The notes below the pieces were generated by a model. That model was not told the DNA's origin. It made no database searches and saw only the letters and a list, made by a program, of their open reading frames with translations. Shown one piece after another: positions 12,361 through 25,370 of a stretch of DNA of 64,000 nucleotides. Made by a program: the position numbers and the translations under genes. Source of the DNA: Paraescarpia echinospica (Eukaryota; Annelida; Polychaeta; Sabellida; Siboglinidae); NCBI GenBank assembly GCA_020002185.1, contig CM034539.1, positions 25,719,532 to 25,783,531 of the forward strand, written 5' to 3'. Numbering within the stretch: the stretch's first letter is position 1; every line of letters starts with the position of its first letter.

Positions 12361-13690
12361 TAGCACTGCTGTTTGTAGACGTCTTTTTAAAATACTTGTT
12401 TGTAATCAGTTGAATATTTTACATAATTCCACTGAGGATGAAGTAGGTAATGCTGATGAATATTGTCTGTCTTGTGTGAAGTATGTTCTCGCAACAATTC
12501 CAATCTCTTCATCAGGTTTTTAAAAAATGGATGCAATAACGCATTTTGAAGGACAGACTATTTTTCTGGCAGCACAAATATAGAGATATTCTAATCAAAA
12601 TGACAACATTTAATGAGCTCCACTAACACAGTTTAATTGCATTCAGTTATTCTTTGTTGGGGTAAATCTAGTGGCAGAGTAGAAGGAGGACATTTTGTGA
12701 GGTTCTTTGATGTAAAAATAACGGCAACAACATTACTATTCTTCAGTGGATGAGTGGTATCAAACAATTTAGTGTGATCAGTAAATATTTATTTTGTTAT
12801 ATATTACCGGAAGGTATGATTTAACAAATTACTTTCCCTCTGGCTAAAGGTACAGCTTGAACCAGCAATGATGGAATAGATTAAGTTAACATCTGATGAC
12901 AGATATAGACAATGTTTGTATTGTTATTATTACAGACCATAATGGCATCGTTTGTTTGACATCTGATGACATAGTTAAACAATGTTTGTACACCTGTATT
13001 ATTTGTCATAAGTTTGTTTACAAGCCAGGGTGTAGATAGGTGCCTACCCAAGAATTCTGATCTCTGGCTCGGCTAGGCTTATCAAGACTTGCCTAACATT
13101 AGGCCTTGAAAGTCAAGATCTATTGCATCTGGCTGATGATTGCATGGCGCTCTTTCAGTTTGGGTCTTTCTACTTAACAGCTTCATGGAATTGGTTGAGT
13201 AATTTTAATCATCTTTGAACATGTATAATGACAAAGACTAATGCAAAGGTGAACTTAATGTTTTCTATCAACAGTTCATGTTGGCTGTTTGTTTCGTATG
13301 ACTCTGAATCCTCTTTATATATGTCATTAAGTACTGCCGCTCATTTGATTGAAATTTCATGTAACAACTTAAGACATCTTTATTTAGTACACTTATAGTC
13401 CAAAGTAAGCTAATTTTAAAACCACTTAATGTACTTCATAGATTTAAATGTTACATCAAATTTTCTTTAAAAAGTAATATTTACAATTCCAAATGGTCTA
13501 CAACTATATAGTGGATACCAGTGTCTAATATATTAGACATGATTTGTGATGTGCATACTAAGAATTTAAAAAGGTACCATAGAAATCAACAAATTGTGGT
13601 AGAAGGAGAATAGGAAACCAAAATTAAGGTGGATTGTCTAGAGAGATCTGGAAAAAGCAGAAAGACAGTTGCAGAAGATTGGGATACTTT

Positions 13691-13804
13691 GAGAATTATG
13701 ATCAAGAGGGCAGACCAGACCGGTTAGTATGGCCCCGCCACTTAAGTGAGAATTATGATCAAGAGGGCAGACCAGACCGGTTAGTATGACCCCGCCACTT
13801 AAGT
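13691..13804 (+). repeat. 57-bp tandem duplication
   Basis: Two nearly identical copies start GAGAATTATGATCAAGAGGG and end GCCACTTAAGT, differing by one base in the GTATG(G/A)CC stretch. Confidence 0.93.
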
Positions 13805-14299
13805 GACATAGGGGAAGAAGAATATATTGATACTGTTGTAGTCTCTTTTCTGGATGGTCTTTCCATTCTGTTTTGAGTCGACACTTAGCACTCAGCACTG
13901 GTTGACTGTTGTTGCACTAGGTGAAGTTCTCAATTCCACCAGGGCACATGAGAGAACTAGTGGAGAGAGTGAGAGAGCATGTGTGCTTTGATCTTATCCC
14001 TTGTCTAAATACATGTGTACCTTGTTCTTGAAGATTCTTCATCAATCAGTCATATACTGGCATTTGAAGTAGCAATGGAATTCCTAGATTTTGTGTTTTC
14101 TGTGCTTTGACTTTATCTTGTGATGAGTGGTTATGTCATAGTCATTACAAATGGAAATGTATGCAGTTTATCATATCTGTCTGCTATAGAATTGTCTACA
14201 GTGGTGTAGTATACTTTGAGTGCATTGCCTTTTAGTGTGTCTAGTTACTATGTATACATACATGTATATATGTCTGCTGTGATGATGAGATTACTGTGG

Positions 14300-14625
14300 A
14301 GTGAGGTGGCATAGTGGTTAGAGCATCAAACTCTATATACAGATTCCTCTTTTTTTAATCTCCTTAGTGCCGTTTCGAACCTTGACAAGTTCCTTCACTC
14401 CAGTACACTCAGCAGTACGAATGAGTACCTGGCAGTGGGTACTTGTGTGCAAATGGTCTTCACGCAGTAATTACAGTGTGGCTGAATGCTTCACAGAGAA
14501 GTTGAAATTGTTTTCGATTGAATAGATTTGCCATAGAGTGAAGTGTAAAGTACTTTGAGCAGTCTAAGGGAATCACCATCATAAAGACTGCATAATGCGC
14601 TGTATAAGAACTTACCTTTTACCTA
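14300..14625 (+). mobile_element. tRNA-derived SINE
   Basis: A degenerate tRNA-like head (A box near GGCATAGTGGTTAGAGCATC, B box near GCCGTTTCGAACC) is followed by an unrelated body. The 3' tail reads GTGTAAAGTACTTTGAGCAG, then GCGCTGTATAAGAACTTACC. A second full copy lies at 39605-39939 and an inverted 3' fragment at 28420-28548. The conserved tail is probably the segment recognised by the partner LINE. Confidence 0.78.
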
Positions 14626-17600
14626 CCGAAGATTGATGATGTTACCCGATGTATATCTCCTGTGGATTCTCATTTCACCTTCAGTCAAACATGCAACTTC
14701 TTTTATTATCTTGTCTGTGGCCAGAGTCTTGTACTTCCCACTGTATCCATTCACAAATGATTTTTTTACACATAATTTACCTGACAAGAAACCTGGGTTT
14801 CAAAGTGCCCACATAGTTTGGCCATGTCAGTCCACTTACGAATGATGTGAGACTTGTCTGAAATGTTCAGAGGCAAAACTAAAATTTCTTCGAGGGTGTA
14901 AATGCTATCCAATGAAGGAAGCCAAGAAACTAGAATTTCTGTACAGTCAATTAAATTATTTTGGTTGTAAGCATGGATTACATTTTGAAGTAAGTTGCCT
15001 GCATGAACCTTATTTCAGCTGTTTGGTTTGAATTTTGTCTATCAGATAAAATATAAACAGGTTAACAGGATAACTGTCAGCATTTTCAATTCTTCAGTGA
15101 GCAACTATCTGGTTGAACTTGAAATGCATCCGATTGTTGACACTGACAGTGTATAGCATTAGGCATACAGAGATTACAGGTAAACAAAGTGAACATGAAT
15201 TGACAGGTTATGCCGAGTCACCTTGCAGCTGTTAATGAGTTACAAGTGTTGAGAGTGGTCTACCCCACTCTTACATTGACTGTCGGTTGGTTTTCTTTTT
15301 GATCTAATGAGCACTGCATTGTGTAAAGTTGTAAACATGTAAATAGACCTCCACTTGTGTTGTCTATTTAGTACTAAACATTGAGAGCTTTTTGGAATCA
15401 CTTCAGTGTTGTTGACGTTTATGTAGTGGAATGGAATTAATTAGATCCAATGGTATATTAGTACCTTCTCAGTCACCAGGTGCCACTACTGTATCCTTGT
15501 TGATTTATAGCGTATTGTGCTTGGCAGCAGGCTATAATATCATAATTGTAGGACAGCCATAACAGTGTCAATAAGGCAGTTTATTAGCATTCTACCCATG
15601 ACACCTTTTTAGATTGGAATTGACATATATCTGGCATTACCTTCTGTTGTGAATGTAGACATTAAATAACTTACAATGGCTATGATTACAAAAGACACAA
15701 AATCCTGTATTATTTAGGACATACATTCTAGATTGGTATCAGAAGAGCCGACTCATTTCCAGGTCATTTTTTTCAATTCCAGATAAGTTCTTATCACTTA
15801 AAGCGTACAGTGTTCCGTCAAAGCAAGATGGTATCTTTGGTGGACACTGTATTGATTGTGTTTATCATTTAAGTGCATGCGATTTGTAGCAACTCTGTAA
15901 AGGAAGTATTATTTTTGGAGCCGAGCCAAACTTGTATTCTTTCTATATTCACAAATTTTACCGGTCAACAAATAGGTCAAAGTTAACTGCTGCATCAACA
16001 TTGCTCAAATTTATTTATTGCATGACAATAGGTCTAACATTTAAGCTTCAGTGAGCTTTATTACAGGGATAAATCTATGGAAAGAAGACTAGCCGTTCCA
16101 CACTTTACAGATACTTTGGTAATACAGCTGCCTAGTAATTATAGTAACTCTAGGACTGTCCAGACGTATTTCTGTGACAGTATACAGAATGAGTCCCGCT
16201 AATATGGCCACCATTTTATTTAGGTTACTGAAGGAGACCTTAATAGTGAGGTTCCACTGTAGTTTCAATGGCCTTGTTACGTAGATTCAGGCATCAAAGC
16301 AGCTGTTTAACATCCACAACATAGCACGTTGCAGGTGCTGTGCTTTTGTGCATCATAACTTGCCGGAGACTTCAGAGAAGTTGTAAAAAACTTTAGCACA
16401 AAGTACGTCACTTGCTTATGGAGCACATCAGCTGCTTGTGCCCAGGAGTTGCTGGGTAATTGAAACAGCACACAGCACACATCCCACGGAACACCAAGGA
16501 GATAAATTGCGTTTTTTTTGCCAACATCAAACGGTGGTTGTTGCTGGGAACTTGTTACCAGAATAAGTTGTAATTATGTTCTTCCCTGATAGCGTAGTGA
16601 CCTCATGGTGTTTCTATAAGGTTTCTCAGCCAGAATGATTTATTACAGCAAGGGTGAATAGATGCGCATCCTTTTATGGGAACTATGCTAGACTTGTACA
16701 GTTATGCCAGGAATTAAAATAAAATAAGCACTCCATGGCAAGTTTTAGCTGGCACCAATTGCCACACCAGTATTTTAAAGTTTACATTGACACTAATAGT
16801 CTAACAATCTTATGCTGATATCAATGTTAAGTTTAAGTTGAGTCCAGTTAGTCTACATGATGTTAACAGTCTTATTCCGACCACTTTGAGTTTAAATTGA
16901 CACTAGTAGTCATGCTAGTTTAAGTTGATTTAAGTTTAAGTGGACAGTAACAGTCTTGGTTAACATCAGATTAAGTTTAAAAAGTTGACAATAACAGTCT
17001 TGCACTGACACCAGTGTTAATATCCTTATTGATATTAGAGGCTTATGTTTTTCTTAATGCATTTCTCAATTGATAAAGACAACTGATGATTGTCATAATG
17101 ACCATCTTTGTTGATGCTTAGCCAAACTGGCCAATGATATATCCATATTTCTCCTGAGCTGTGCTGTTTGCCAGGCAGATTTTATAGTGTCCGTCGCCCT
17201 GCAGTGTATGTTGCCTCCCTGTAGCCTCTCATTTACCTTCTATAAAACAATCTTTAAAAATGTTTTGTTAGCCTGTAGCCAATACCTTGTTTTTTATGAA
17301 AAAGAAACACCAAAGGAAATTATTTTACAAAATAAAAAGTCTACCTTTTAACCTAATATACGTGTGCTGTCAAGCAGTATAAAAAATTGCATGTCTTGGC
17401 AAAAGTTACTTACTTACAAAAACAATTGAGGTTGTTTGGTTGAACATGCATCTACAGAGATTAATCACTAAGCATCCACTCAGATTTATAAAAACTTACT
17501 AACTGACATAATTTCACTGTGAAATAAAATTAGCTATATCATTTGTTTCATATGTATATTTATATATGTTTATATATATCTATATGTGTGTATGTATGTA

Positions 17601-17968
17601 TGTATACATGTATGTATGTTTCTGGCTAGGTTTTCCAGTAGTGTTTCATTCATTGTGCCTGAATCCTCGGGTCAAATTTATTACTTTAAGTTGACATGCT
17701 TGTCCATGCAAAATCTGTGTGTCTGATGTAACAGTTTTTGTTGTGCAAACATGGAACATTAGAAAACACATGAAAAAATGAAAGAATTCTTAGTAAAGCA
17801 ATTCCATTAGAAAGTGTTTTTGTACTGACAATAACATTTCTAAGCTGTGCCAACAGTGTTATTTGAGAATCTACACTAGTAGCTGGGTTTTATTGGTGTG
17901 TAGGGTCTACATGTATTTTTTGCCCTTGGCAGTGTTGTCGAGATCAGAAATGTGGTCACGAAAACAGG
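14626..17968. other. No gene seen; decayed repeats
   Basis: At 16185-16262 the sequence ends GTGAGGTTCCACTGTA, resembling a lone Tc1/mariner- or Tigger-type terminus. At 16785-17030 there is a very diverged tandem of AAGTTTAA...GACA(A/C)TAACAGTCT-type units. At 17555-17615 there is a TATG/TGTA simple repeat. No coding region is visible. Confidence 0.4.
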
Positions 17969-18269
17969 TACCGTATTCATTCTTTTTAGCGTACATACCT
18001 TAATTAGCATTTCATGAAAATCGGATAACTACTAACAAAGTTATTAAGTAGGAAAGGTTATTGCCCCAGGGGTTTTCGTTGGAACGGAGAGCATGAAAAA
18101 TAACAAAAAGAATAGGATGACAGTATTTCCAGGGTGTACCCCTATTTTAACATTTTTGTCATTGTCTTCACAACAGATAAGTCATTAATTGAGGTAACTT
18201 CAAATTTTGCATATACAGGTATTTTCACATGAAGAGTTCATTTTGTTGTTGATCTAATTTGCATGTTTC

Positions 18270-18960
18270 ATGACCTAATTAGCATAATATGGCCGACATA
18301 TTGGATCCTAGACTGTAACAAGATGCAATTCACGTCATCTCATTAATTGTTTAATGTATATTTATAGAGTTTTAGAAAATGTAACATATCTTGTTTCATT
18401 ATAGCTCATTTCAGTGACAACATTTTTTCAAAATTGGTGCATCATTAGCATAATTATTACAAAATGGCGGCCATATAGAATGAGGATTCCCAATGTTTTT
18501 ATGAAGAAATTGTTGTTCTGAGCATGTAATTAACTCTGTAATGACGACTACAATAGTACAGCATAAACTGTTCAAATGATATCAATTAATTACAACAATT
18601 TGAATAATTAATGGTGTAATTTGCATATAATAAAATGGCAGACATATTAAATGTAGAATCCCTTTTTTACAAAAGCACATTAATATTTGAGGATAGTAAA
18701 ATAGTACAACACATACTTTTCATTACATCTAACTGAATTTCAATAGATTGCATAATTGATTATGTAATTATCATAAAACAAAATGGCGGATATAATAAAT
18801 GTGGAATCCCCATTTGTGTTATACAATTTTTCAAAAGCATTATCATTTAACATTTAGTTCTTCTTATAGTACTACATAGAGTTTTTTTTAATTATAATTG
18901 GATGTCACTTAATTCCCACTTTGCGTAATTAATGTCTATAATAGTTATACTTAGCCATGA
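18270..18960 (+). repeat. Diverged satellite-like repeat, units of about 150-175 bp
   Basis: The motif ATGGC(C/G)GNCATAT...GAATCCC recurs near 18290, 18466, 18634 and 18783, each preceded by AATT(T/A)GCATAAT-like sequence. A related ATGGCCGACGTGAGTG occurs at 19019. The units are old and share only short blocks. Confidence 0.55.
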
Positions 18961-19026
18961 ATTGCAAAAAGGGTCCATGAGAGATACCTGCATTTAAAAA
19001 CACAATGTTTGACCCCAATGGCCGAC

Positions 19027-19070
19027 GTGAGTGAGTGAGTGAGTGAGTGAGTGAGTGAGTGAGTGAGTGA
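19027..19070 (+). repeat. (GTGA)11 microsatellite
   Basis: Eleven uninterrupted tetranucleotide units. Confidence 0.97.
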
Positions 19071-19639
19071 GAGTATGACAGCTAGGCACCAAATCCGCCT
19101 AGCGGACAACCAGCACAACGTGCTTGTCTGCCTGGCGGATAACCAGCGAGATGCGGATATTACCAGGCAGCTAGTCTAGTTTTAGCTTCACCGTCTGCAG
19201 TGACGGAAACCATGCAACTAGGTCACAAAAAAATGCGATTTCCGCACTTGTAAACCTTTTTCAAATGTCACGTAACATATATCATCTGAACAATGTGAAA
19301 TTGACACGTACGTGTGTATATACACAAACTTGAAATTTACTGCCTAACACAGACTTAGCCTGGCTCCGTCGCTTCACAAGGTGCAATACACTTGGCTGTG
19401 CCCCAAGTTGCTCGCCAAAAATAATAATCAAAATGAAATATGACCCATCCCTGCAGCTCCTACCTGAATCACCCTCTCTTCCCACTTGGCGCCTCCATTG
19501 TTTAAGTCTCGCCTCGACTTTGCTCCGTTATTTTAACTTTAAGAGTGCTTATTGTACTCCTTTTTGTGTTTACTTACAGTTAATAGTTTCGAGTTTTACT
19601 TCTAGATTCTAGTGGTCATCGTTGTTGACACTTTTATTA

Positions 19640-20800
19640 AACACTTTTTCATTATAACGTGTTTAGACTTGTCTTTGACTTGTCGCGATCATCTGAGCCG
19701 TCATGGTGGACCGCTCACAATCCCGCCTGCACAAAATTGATGCGCTGCGGCGACAACCACCCGGACAAGTGTCGCTCTTGTCATGGCTGTACAGTCGACA
19801 GCAAGTGTGACATTTGTTCGGAATGGACAGAAAAAGTCTGGGCTGGCATTGTCGAACGAACAAAAGCCAGATCGTCCAGGAAACGCCGCTCCGCCTCTGC
19901 GACGCAGCCGTTGTCTGACAGCCGCTCGCCGACATCGGCACTCGGTGGCTCGCGCGATCGCACACGACCACGCTCGCGCACCTCCAGCATTTCTAGCGGC
20001 AGCTTTCGTGGCTTTTCTCCCATTCATTCTACTGAGAATACCCGCGAAGGTGGCCACGAGTCAATGATGGAGGAAATCTTACGTTAGCTCCGCGAGCAAC
20101 GAAAGTTCCCGTCTGTCAACTCCGAGCCGGTCAGTTCGTCTACCGACACCGTAAGTAACTCGCCAACTCGTGCTTCCGGAGGCCCAGCTATGACCTGGGC
20201 GGTTGACGGAAATGGCCGGACAATTGTCCCAACAGTTGGATCCCATGCAGCCGCGAGGGAATCCGAGCACGCACCCGGTAGCTCATGCCAGTGGGTCTAT
20301 ACCGGAAGGCCGACTCAGCTCGGACAACCGGAGTGAGTTCCCGGACACCCGGAGAGGGTAAACCGGTCTCCGGGACCAGAGGGGCTTTCCCGCGAATGCC
20401 ACGTTCGGCACACCCTCCAGTTTGAAACCCGAAACCCAGCCGAACCTCCGGTCCCGGCGGGAGTAATTCGAGAAGGCGGCGTTCGGCACGCACACCGGTC
20501 CGAACCCTGAAACCCGGCCGACTCTCCCGTAGCTGGGGGAATTCCTCGGAATTACCACGTTCGGCCCGCACAACGGCCCGAAGTGCCGGAGCCAGAGGGC
20601 TTCCATCGGGCATCCCGCTTGCGTCACCGAGGCGGAGACCCGGCAGGGCCGTCGGTATCCGAACACGATTCAGTTGGTGGTTATGGCACCAACACTCACC
20701 TTTTCGCCTTCTGCAGCCGCGGGTTCGGCCCGGCATCTTTCCTCCGGCCACAATTTTTTGTTGCCGTTTGCGTGTTCTAGTCACGATGCCCCACTGACGG
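19640..20800 (+). pseudogene. Gag-like retroelement fragment, possibly DIRS/tyrosine-recombinase type
   Basis: A sharply GC- and CpG-rich block in AT-rich DNA. The frame 19659-20087 encodes DNHPDKCRSCHG then CDICSEWTEKVWAGI, followed by a basic, Ser/Arg-rich stretch (RKRRSAS, RPRSRTSSISS). A Cys pair, a second Cys pair and W-x(5)-W, followed by a disordered tail, is how I remember DIRS-like gag N-termini, from memory and without a search. The frame stops at 20085-20087. Downstream, to about 20790, Pro/Ser/Arg-rich reading continues only with frame changes and stops, so the copy is broken. No reverse transcriptase, RNase H or recombinase is present. A fragment of a cellular CpG-rich exon is the alternative. 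Confidence 0.45.
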
Positions 20801-21331
20801 CTGATGATCTCAAATATTAGCCGATAACATTATCAAAAATTCAGGTTTATTCGATAATTCGACGTAATTATCGTTTGGTTTACCACGGAAACTCTGTGCA
20901 ACGTCTGCAGTGAAGGCGAACACATCTTCTAATTGGTCGAAACAGATCTCATGATGATCCAAATAGATTTACAAGTGCAGGTTTTCAGTTTGCCGCGACC
21001 TGTTTTTGCGAAAACCGTACCATTGCTGAGCGTCATCGGCATGACATTTCAGGCGTGCATCATCGCTAAATCATGAACGATAAGTTCGTCAAATAAAGGA
21101 ATATTTTTAAAAACTTTATACCATTGTAAAGAACATTATCTTGTCTTTCCATAGACATTAAATATGTATTATTTAATGCGGACTGAATGATGTAAGGCCT
21201 GTGTGACCGGTAGCCTGTTGTAGTTTAGCATCAGAACTGGCCAGATCCAACAGCTAGTTTGAGAAACTGAATTTTTGTAACTTTAAGAATATTTCGTAAG
21301 TGTACTGCACGCTAAAAAAATGAATACAGTA

Positions 21332-23608
21332 TTTTCTTTATCTGATCCAAGCATTCACATCCAAGTATGACTTGGCAAAACAAAACAACAAAAGCTGTAA
21401 ATAAAAAACTTTCATTTCAAAATGTATTTTACCTGGTAAAGGCTTTCATCGAACGTATCACATTGACTTCATCAGTACCGATGAAGCTGAATGACGTCAT
21501 TGTACTTGTGAGGCAGTTCGTAATTGCCCTCGTCTCTGTTGATGGGTGTTCTGGTTTTCCTGATCCAGAGGGCTTCCTTGATGAGCCGAATTCTTCCGTT
21601 GGCTTCCTTGTCTACAATTTTCGCTTCCACCCATTCTGTGATGTGGTTTTCAGTTGTCGCATCATTTGTAAGGTCTATAAATTACCAGGTAAAATATGTT
21701 TTGGATATGCAAAATAGAAGTTTTTGATTTGAAAAAGAACTATCCTGAAGAATGTTCAGTAAACAAAAGCTGTATCGTGGTGGTGACATATGCAATGATT
21801 TCTACGGCTACGCGGAACGGCTTCACGTTTGCCAACAGTTCTTCCATCAAATGCACTGTATTTTTAATTAAGTTCTGTAGACAGGTATTTACCTGCACTT
21901 GTAAATTCCCTTGGGGCCTGTGCGCAATTAACCTGACCATGCCACATCAATGCTGGGTCTAACTTGCACAGATAACCATGAGGGGAACCTAAATTAGTCT
22001 GATAAGCCGAGCCAATGATTAGTTTGCTACCTGTTGGTCAACAGGTTCTCTGTTCAACTGTTTGATGTTGACCTGACTGCCTGGCACTGTGACAGTTTTG
22101 TCATGAATAATTGCCAGTTATTGATCTAATGTGGATGTGGTTACTTCTGTGAGGAAAAAAAGACTACCACTTGTTTTTTTTAAACAAAGCGCTACTTGTT
22201 TAACAACAAACATACCATCTTTTTATTAGCATGTACATGTACGCAACTTAGATATCATTTAGTCTTGAAATATTCTAACAAAGATTATTTATTTCTTGAT
22301 GAAAATGTAAACCATACAGTTAAAACTGAATAGCTGTGTGCTGTGCAAAACTTTAAAAGGTTTAGTTACTTAAATGGAATAAGTTAAGCAATTAAAAAAG
22401 TAATGAAGACAGGTTACCAAGAATTAACTAAAATCTGGCATGTACAAAAAACTTTGTAAACCACTAAAAAAGGTAAATGACTAAATTATGAGTATGGCTG
22501 GTTCACTCAATCGTTGAGTATGGCATCAAAACGGTGACAAACTGTAAACGTCTGTTTGACAGAAAACAACGTAGTTACAATGGATGGAAGTCAGTTTAGG
22601 TACAACTTAATTCACTGTATAATCTGTGTAAGTCTGCACAGTTAGGCCATGACTGGGGACTGTTGTGCTAAAGGGGTAGACAGAGTTATGGGCTACTTGG
22701 TGGCTTCATCTTGATCCTGTTGCACTATATCTGAATGTCACACTGCCATCTGATCAAGTCTGTCTTATGCATAGCCTGCAGCAACCATTAACCTGTTTGT
22801 AAAGGTTGGGCACTATGGGTGTTCTTGTAGTATCGTACAGGTGTCACTGATTGTCAAGTAAGTTGACACATTTTCATGGTTGGAATCCATAGTTTTAGCT
22901 TGAAATTCTGTACATTTCTGTATAGATTACATTATTATGTTTTTCACAGGTTAACTGGCAGTCCTCATTCAGTGTTGACATCTACTACCAGGGAAGGATA
23001 CTAAATATATCTGTATCAAATAAAATCTGCATTTTGTTGAAAATTTACCTAGCATCAAATGTATGTGCTCTTAGACCGGCTGTATATTTTTGCCATTCAA
23101 ATTTACACTTGGCGTGTTGAATACAAGAAGAATGTGTACTTTATCACAAATTTTACGAATGAAGCAAATCCATATTAAAACAGGATACTGTTGTGTTCGT
23201 CTATATAATTATAATAATCCATGTTGTAAAATGAGAAATCTATTTTATGTAGCAAGTCTGTGTCTATTCATTAGGTAATCTTGATTGTTGCATGTTGGGA
23301 TTACAATAGTTAGTTGATTAAGCAAGTTTTATGGTTATGTGTGTTATGTGATTACATGAATTACATGCCATCTAGAGTGTAATTGCAACACATCTGATCA
23401 GTTCTGCAATCCTGCATTACAACTCTATAACCTTAATATGTGCTGTGATGTTACCTCGCAAACAGTACCCGGTATTTTCATTTATCAGTGGCCCAATTTA
23501 CGCGTGTCTTTGCAGGATGCTTAATTTCTGTGTTTTATCTTTATCCTTGTTATGGTGTCCAATATGTAGGAGAGCATTCCTGCAGTCAACGACAACAGCT
23601 TAGTGTAG
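21332..23608. other. No gene seen
   Basis: AT-rich. Frames at 21367-21717 and 21696-21962 overlap in different phases with no recognisable domain or splice context, and look random. Confidence 0.4.
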
Positions 23609-24968
23609 TATGGTAAAACCTGTCTTAGCGGCCACCTGTCCATAACGATAACCTGAATATAACAGTCACTTTTGAAAGTCCCGAATGACTTCCTATTAGT
23701 TTGCACTGCCCACTATCTGTCCCTAATGGTAACCTGGCTATTGCATATAATGGTCAGTTAATTTGGACCGAACCATTCATAATCAACCTGCCGCTTGCGG
23801 GCAACTCGAAGTGAATTCATAATTTACCTAAATAAAACGTCATCATGTCGGTGTCATCGCGTGGCATCATCAGCTTGTTGCAGCCACTAGGTGGCTTCCT
23901 TTACTCCAGCAAAGAGCAGCAGAATCAGCTTTGATGTCCAACATGAGCTCAGAGAAGCCATGAGCATATAGCCACAAATGGAAGTGGAGCCATTGTAATA
24001 TTTACCTAGGCTGCTTAGGGTAGCTAGAGACTGCCTAGGTAAATATTATAATGGTCTGTTACCAACTCCTCCCAGAGCAAATCTGGGCCAACAAGTGCCT
24101 TGCACTCAATCACCCTCCTGTTTCCTTTTGGACATCAAAGCTTGTTTTGATCACCTTTACTTGGAGGCAATGATTGATTTCACCAAGGCCCACATCCAGT
24201 TGACTGTGCTCTTGTATGTAATCATAATTCAGTACCAGTTATGCCATTCCATTGTTATCGTGCCTACGAAAAGGAACACGCTTACTTTGCGACACAAAAT
24301 TTATCTTATAAAAGCAGCAGAATCAGGCAAATCTTGCCGCCAGTTACCTGATGTTTTTCATATCGGCAGAATTGCAGGCCACTTTGATCATCAAGAGGAA
24401 AGCGGAATTGATGCTCGAATATGAACAAAATAATTGCCTCAACCACAAACGCACGCTGCAGAAGACTGGCAATGAAGACGTGAACATCGTTTGCTGGAAA
24501 TGGTTTCAGACGGCACGGTTACATGGTGCAGGAGAAAGCTTTAAATTATGTAAGGGAACTGGGAAATAGTCAGTTTAAGGCATCGAATGGATGGTTCGAA
24601 TTGTTCCGCAAACGATACATCGTGTTCAACGCTATCTGCGGGGAAGCTGCCGATATTAGACCTGGCAATGTAACATAGCGACATGGGAAGCTTCTTTCAC
24701 ACACACGACAAGCTATCTACATCACTGATTGTTCCTGAAAAAAGGAACATCAATTAAATATAGCAAGTTGTGTAGTGTATTATTATTATTAACTCTAGGT
24801 TTGTATTGTTCACGACAGTACCAACTAGCGAATATCAAAGTAACTATTCATAATACTGTGGCTCTACCTAGTGAGTATCCAACTCATGAAACTCCATAAC
24901 GGCAACCTGCCTATAACATTAATTTTGCGAAGTCCTGACGATGACCATTATGGACAGGTTTTACTGCT
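23609..24968 (+). mobile_element. Pogo/Tigger-like DNA transposon remnant
   Basis: Inverted ends: TGGTAAAACCTGTC at 23611-23624 and GACAGGTTTTACTGC at 24953-24967 (the consensus is probably CAGTAAAACCTGTC). Between them, 24260-24680 encodes in broken frames the DNA-binding N-terminus of a CENP-B/pogo transposase: TLRHKIYLIKAAESGKSCRQ, then ATLIIKRKAELMLEYEQNN and KASNGWFELFRKRY. The last piece is the typical HTH_CenpB end. At least two frameshifts occur and the DDE catalytic part is missing, so it is dead. A perfect 16-bp inverted repeat lies inside at 23996-24048. Confidence 0.78.
23996..24048. repeat. Perfect 16-bp inverted repeat, 21-base loop
   Basis: Arms TAATATTTACCTAGGC (23996-24011) and GCCTAGGTAAATATTA (24033-24048). 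It lies within the pogo/Tigger remnant and may be a smaller nested insertion or a structured relic. Confidence 0.9.
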
Positions 24969-25049
24969 TCTTCCTATTATGAACACGTCTCCTAGAACAG
25001 TGAGGTGTTGTCTTTGTGTGTGGCCTATATAGTTAAACAGGGCATCATA

Positions 25050-25370
25050 TTAGCGCTGTAGTCAAAGCGGGCCACTTCGGCAGAACCCAGCGGTGCCTAC
25101 AAGCATGGTAATTGGTGCACACTAGCGGCAGGCAGTGAGTGACCTGTGCCAAGTGCAGATCCGGCTGCAGATTAGCTGTAGTGGTGGTGCGTGACCTACC
25201 TGCTCTGTAGTCTGTCTCCCCCACCTCAGTGTGAGCGGCCTACCAGGATACTCTGGTCTCTCTCTCTCTGGATACCTCACTTTGGATTACCTCCACACGA
25301 TCTCAAATGGATTTATTCGGATAATCAGTGGTTGGACGGTCAGGTGTTGGTTGGTGAACATGCCATACAG
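25050..25370 (+). CDS. Candidate HIF-alpha leader and 4-codon exon 1 (ATG at 25360)
   Basis: A GC-richer stretch ends in a consensus donor, CATACAG/GTAATG at 25371. The ATG at 25360 has A at -3 and reads M-P-Y plus AG, a phase 2 end. Exon 2 begins with the single base A, so joining gives MPYR followed by [11 protein letters not shown], placing the start just before the bHLH, as in known HIF-alpha proteins with short first exons. The ATG frame has a stop upstream at 25192, and I saw no other in-frame ATG between. A pyrimidine-rich CTCTGGTCTCTCTCTC block lies at 25251-25269. The leader's start is a guess. A 78-codon frame also crosses this region but would leave in phase 0, which does not fit exon 2. 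No TATA box is evident. This is inference from phase and position only. Confidence 0.33.

Larger units (their letters stand above)
17969..21331. mobile_element. 3.4-kb element bounded by TACCGTATTCATTCTTTTTA-type TIRs
   Basis: The left end TACCGTATTCATTCTTTTTA then GCGTACA (17969-17995) and the inverted right end (GCACGCTAAAAAAATGAATA to 21331) match each other. Both carry the T-run variant, which differs from the other two family members here (7400, 52948), so they are probably a true pair. It contains a satellite-like region (18270-18960), a GTGA microsatellite and a gag-like fragment, which look nested rather than native. No transposase is recognisable. Confidence 0.55.

Noticed and set aside
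20188..20784. 198-codon minus-strand frame in the GC-rich block
   Set aside because: High GC makes several frames open at once; the plus-strand gag-like Cys motifs are the better reading.
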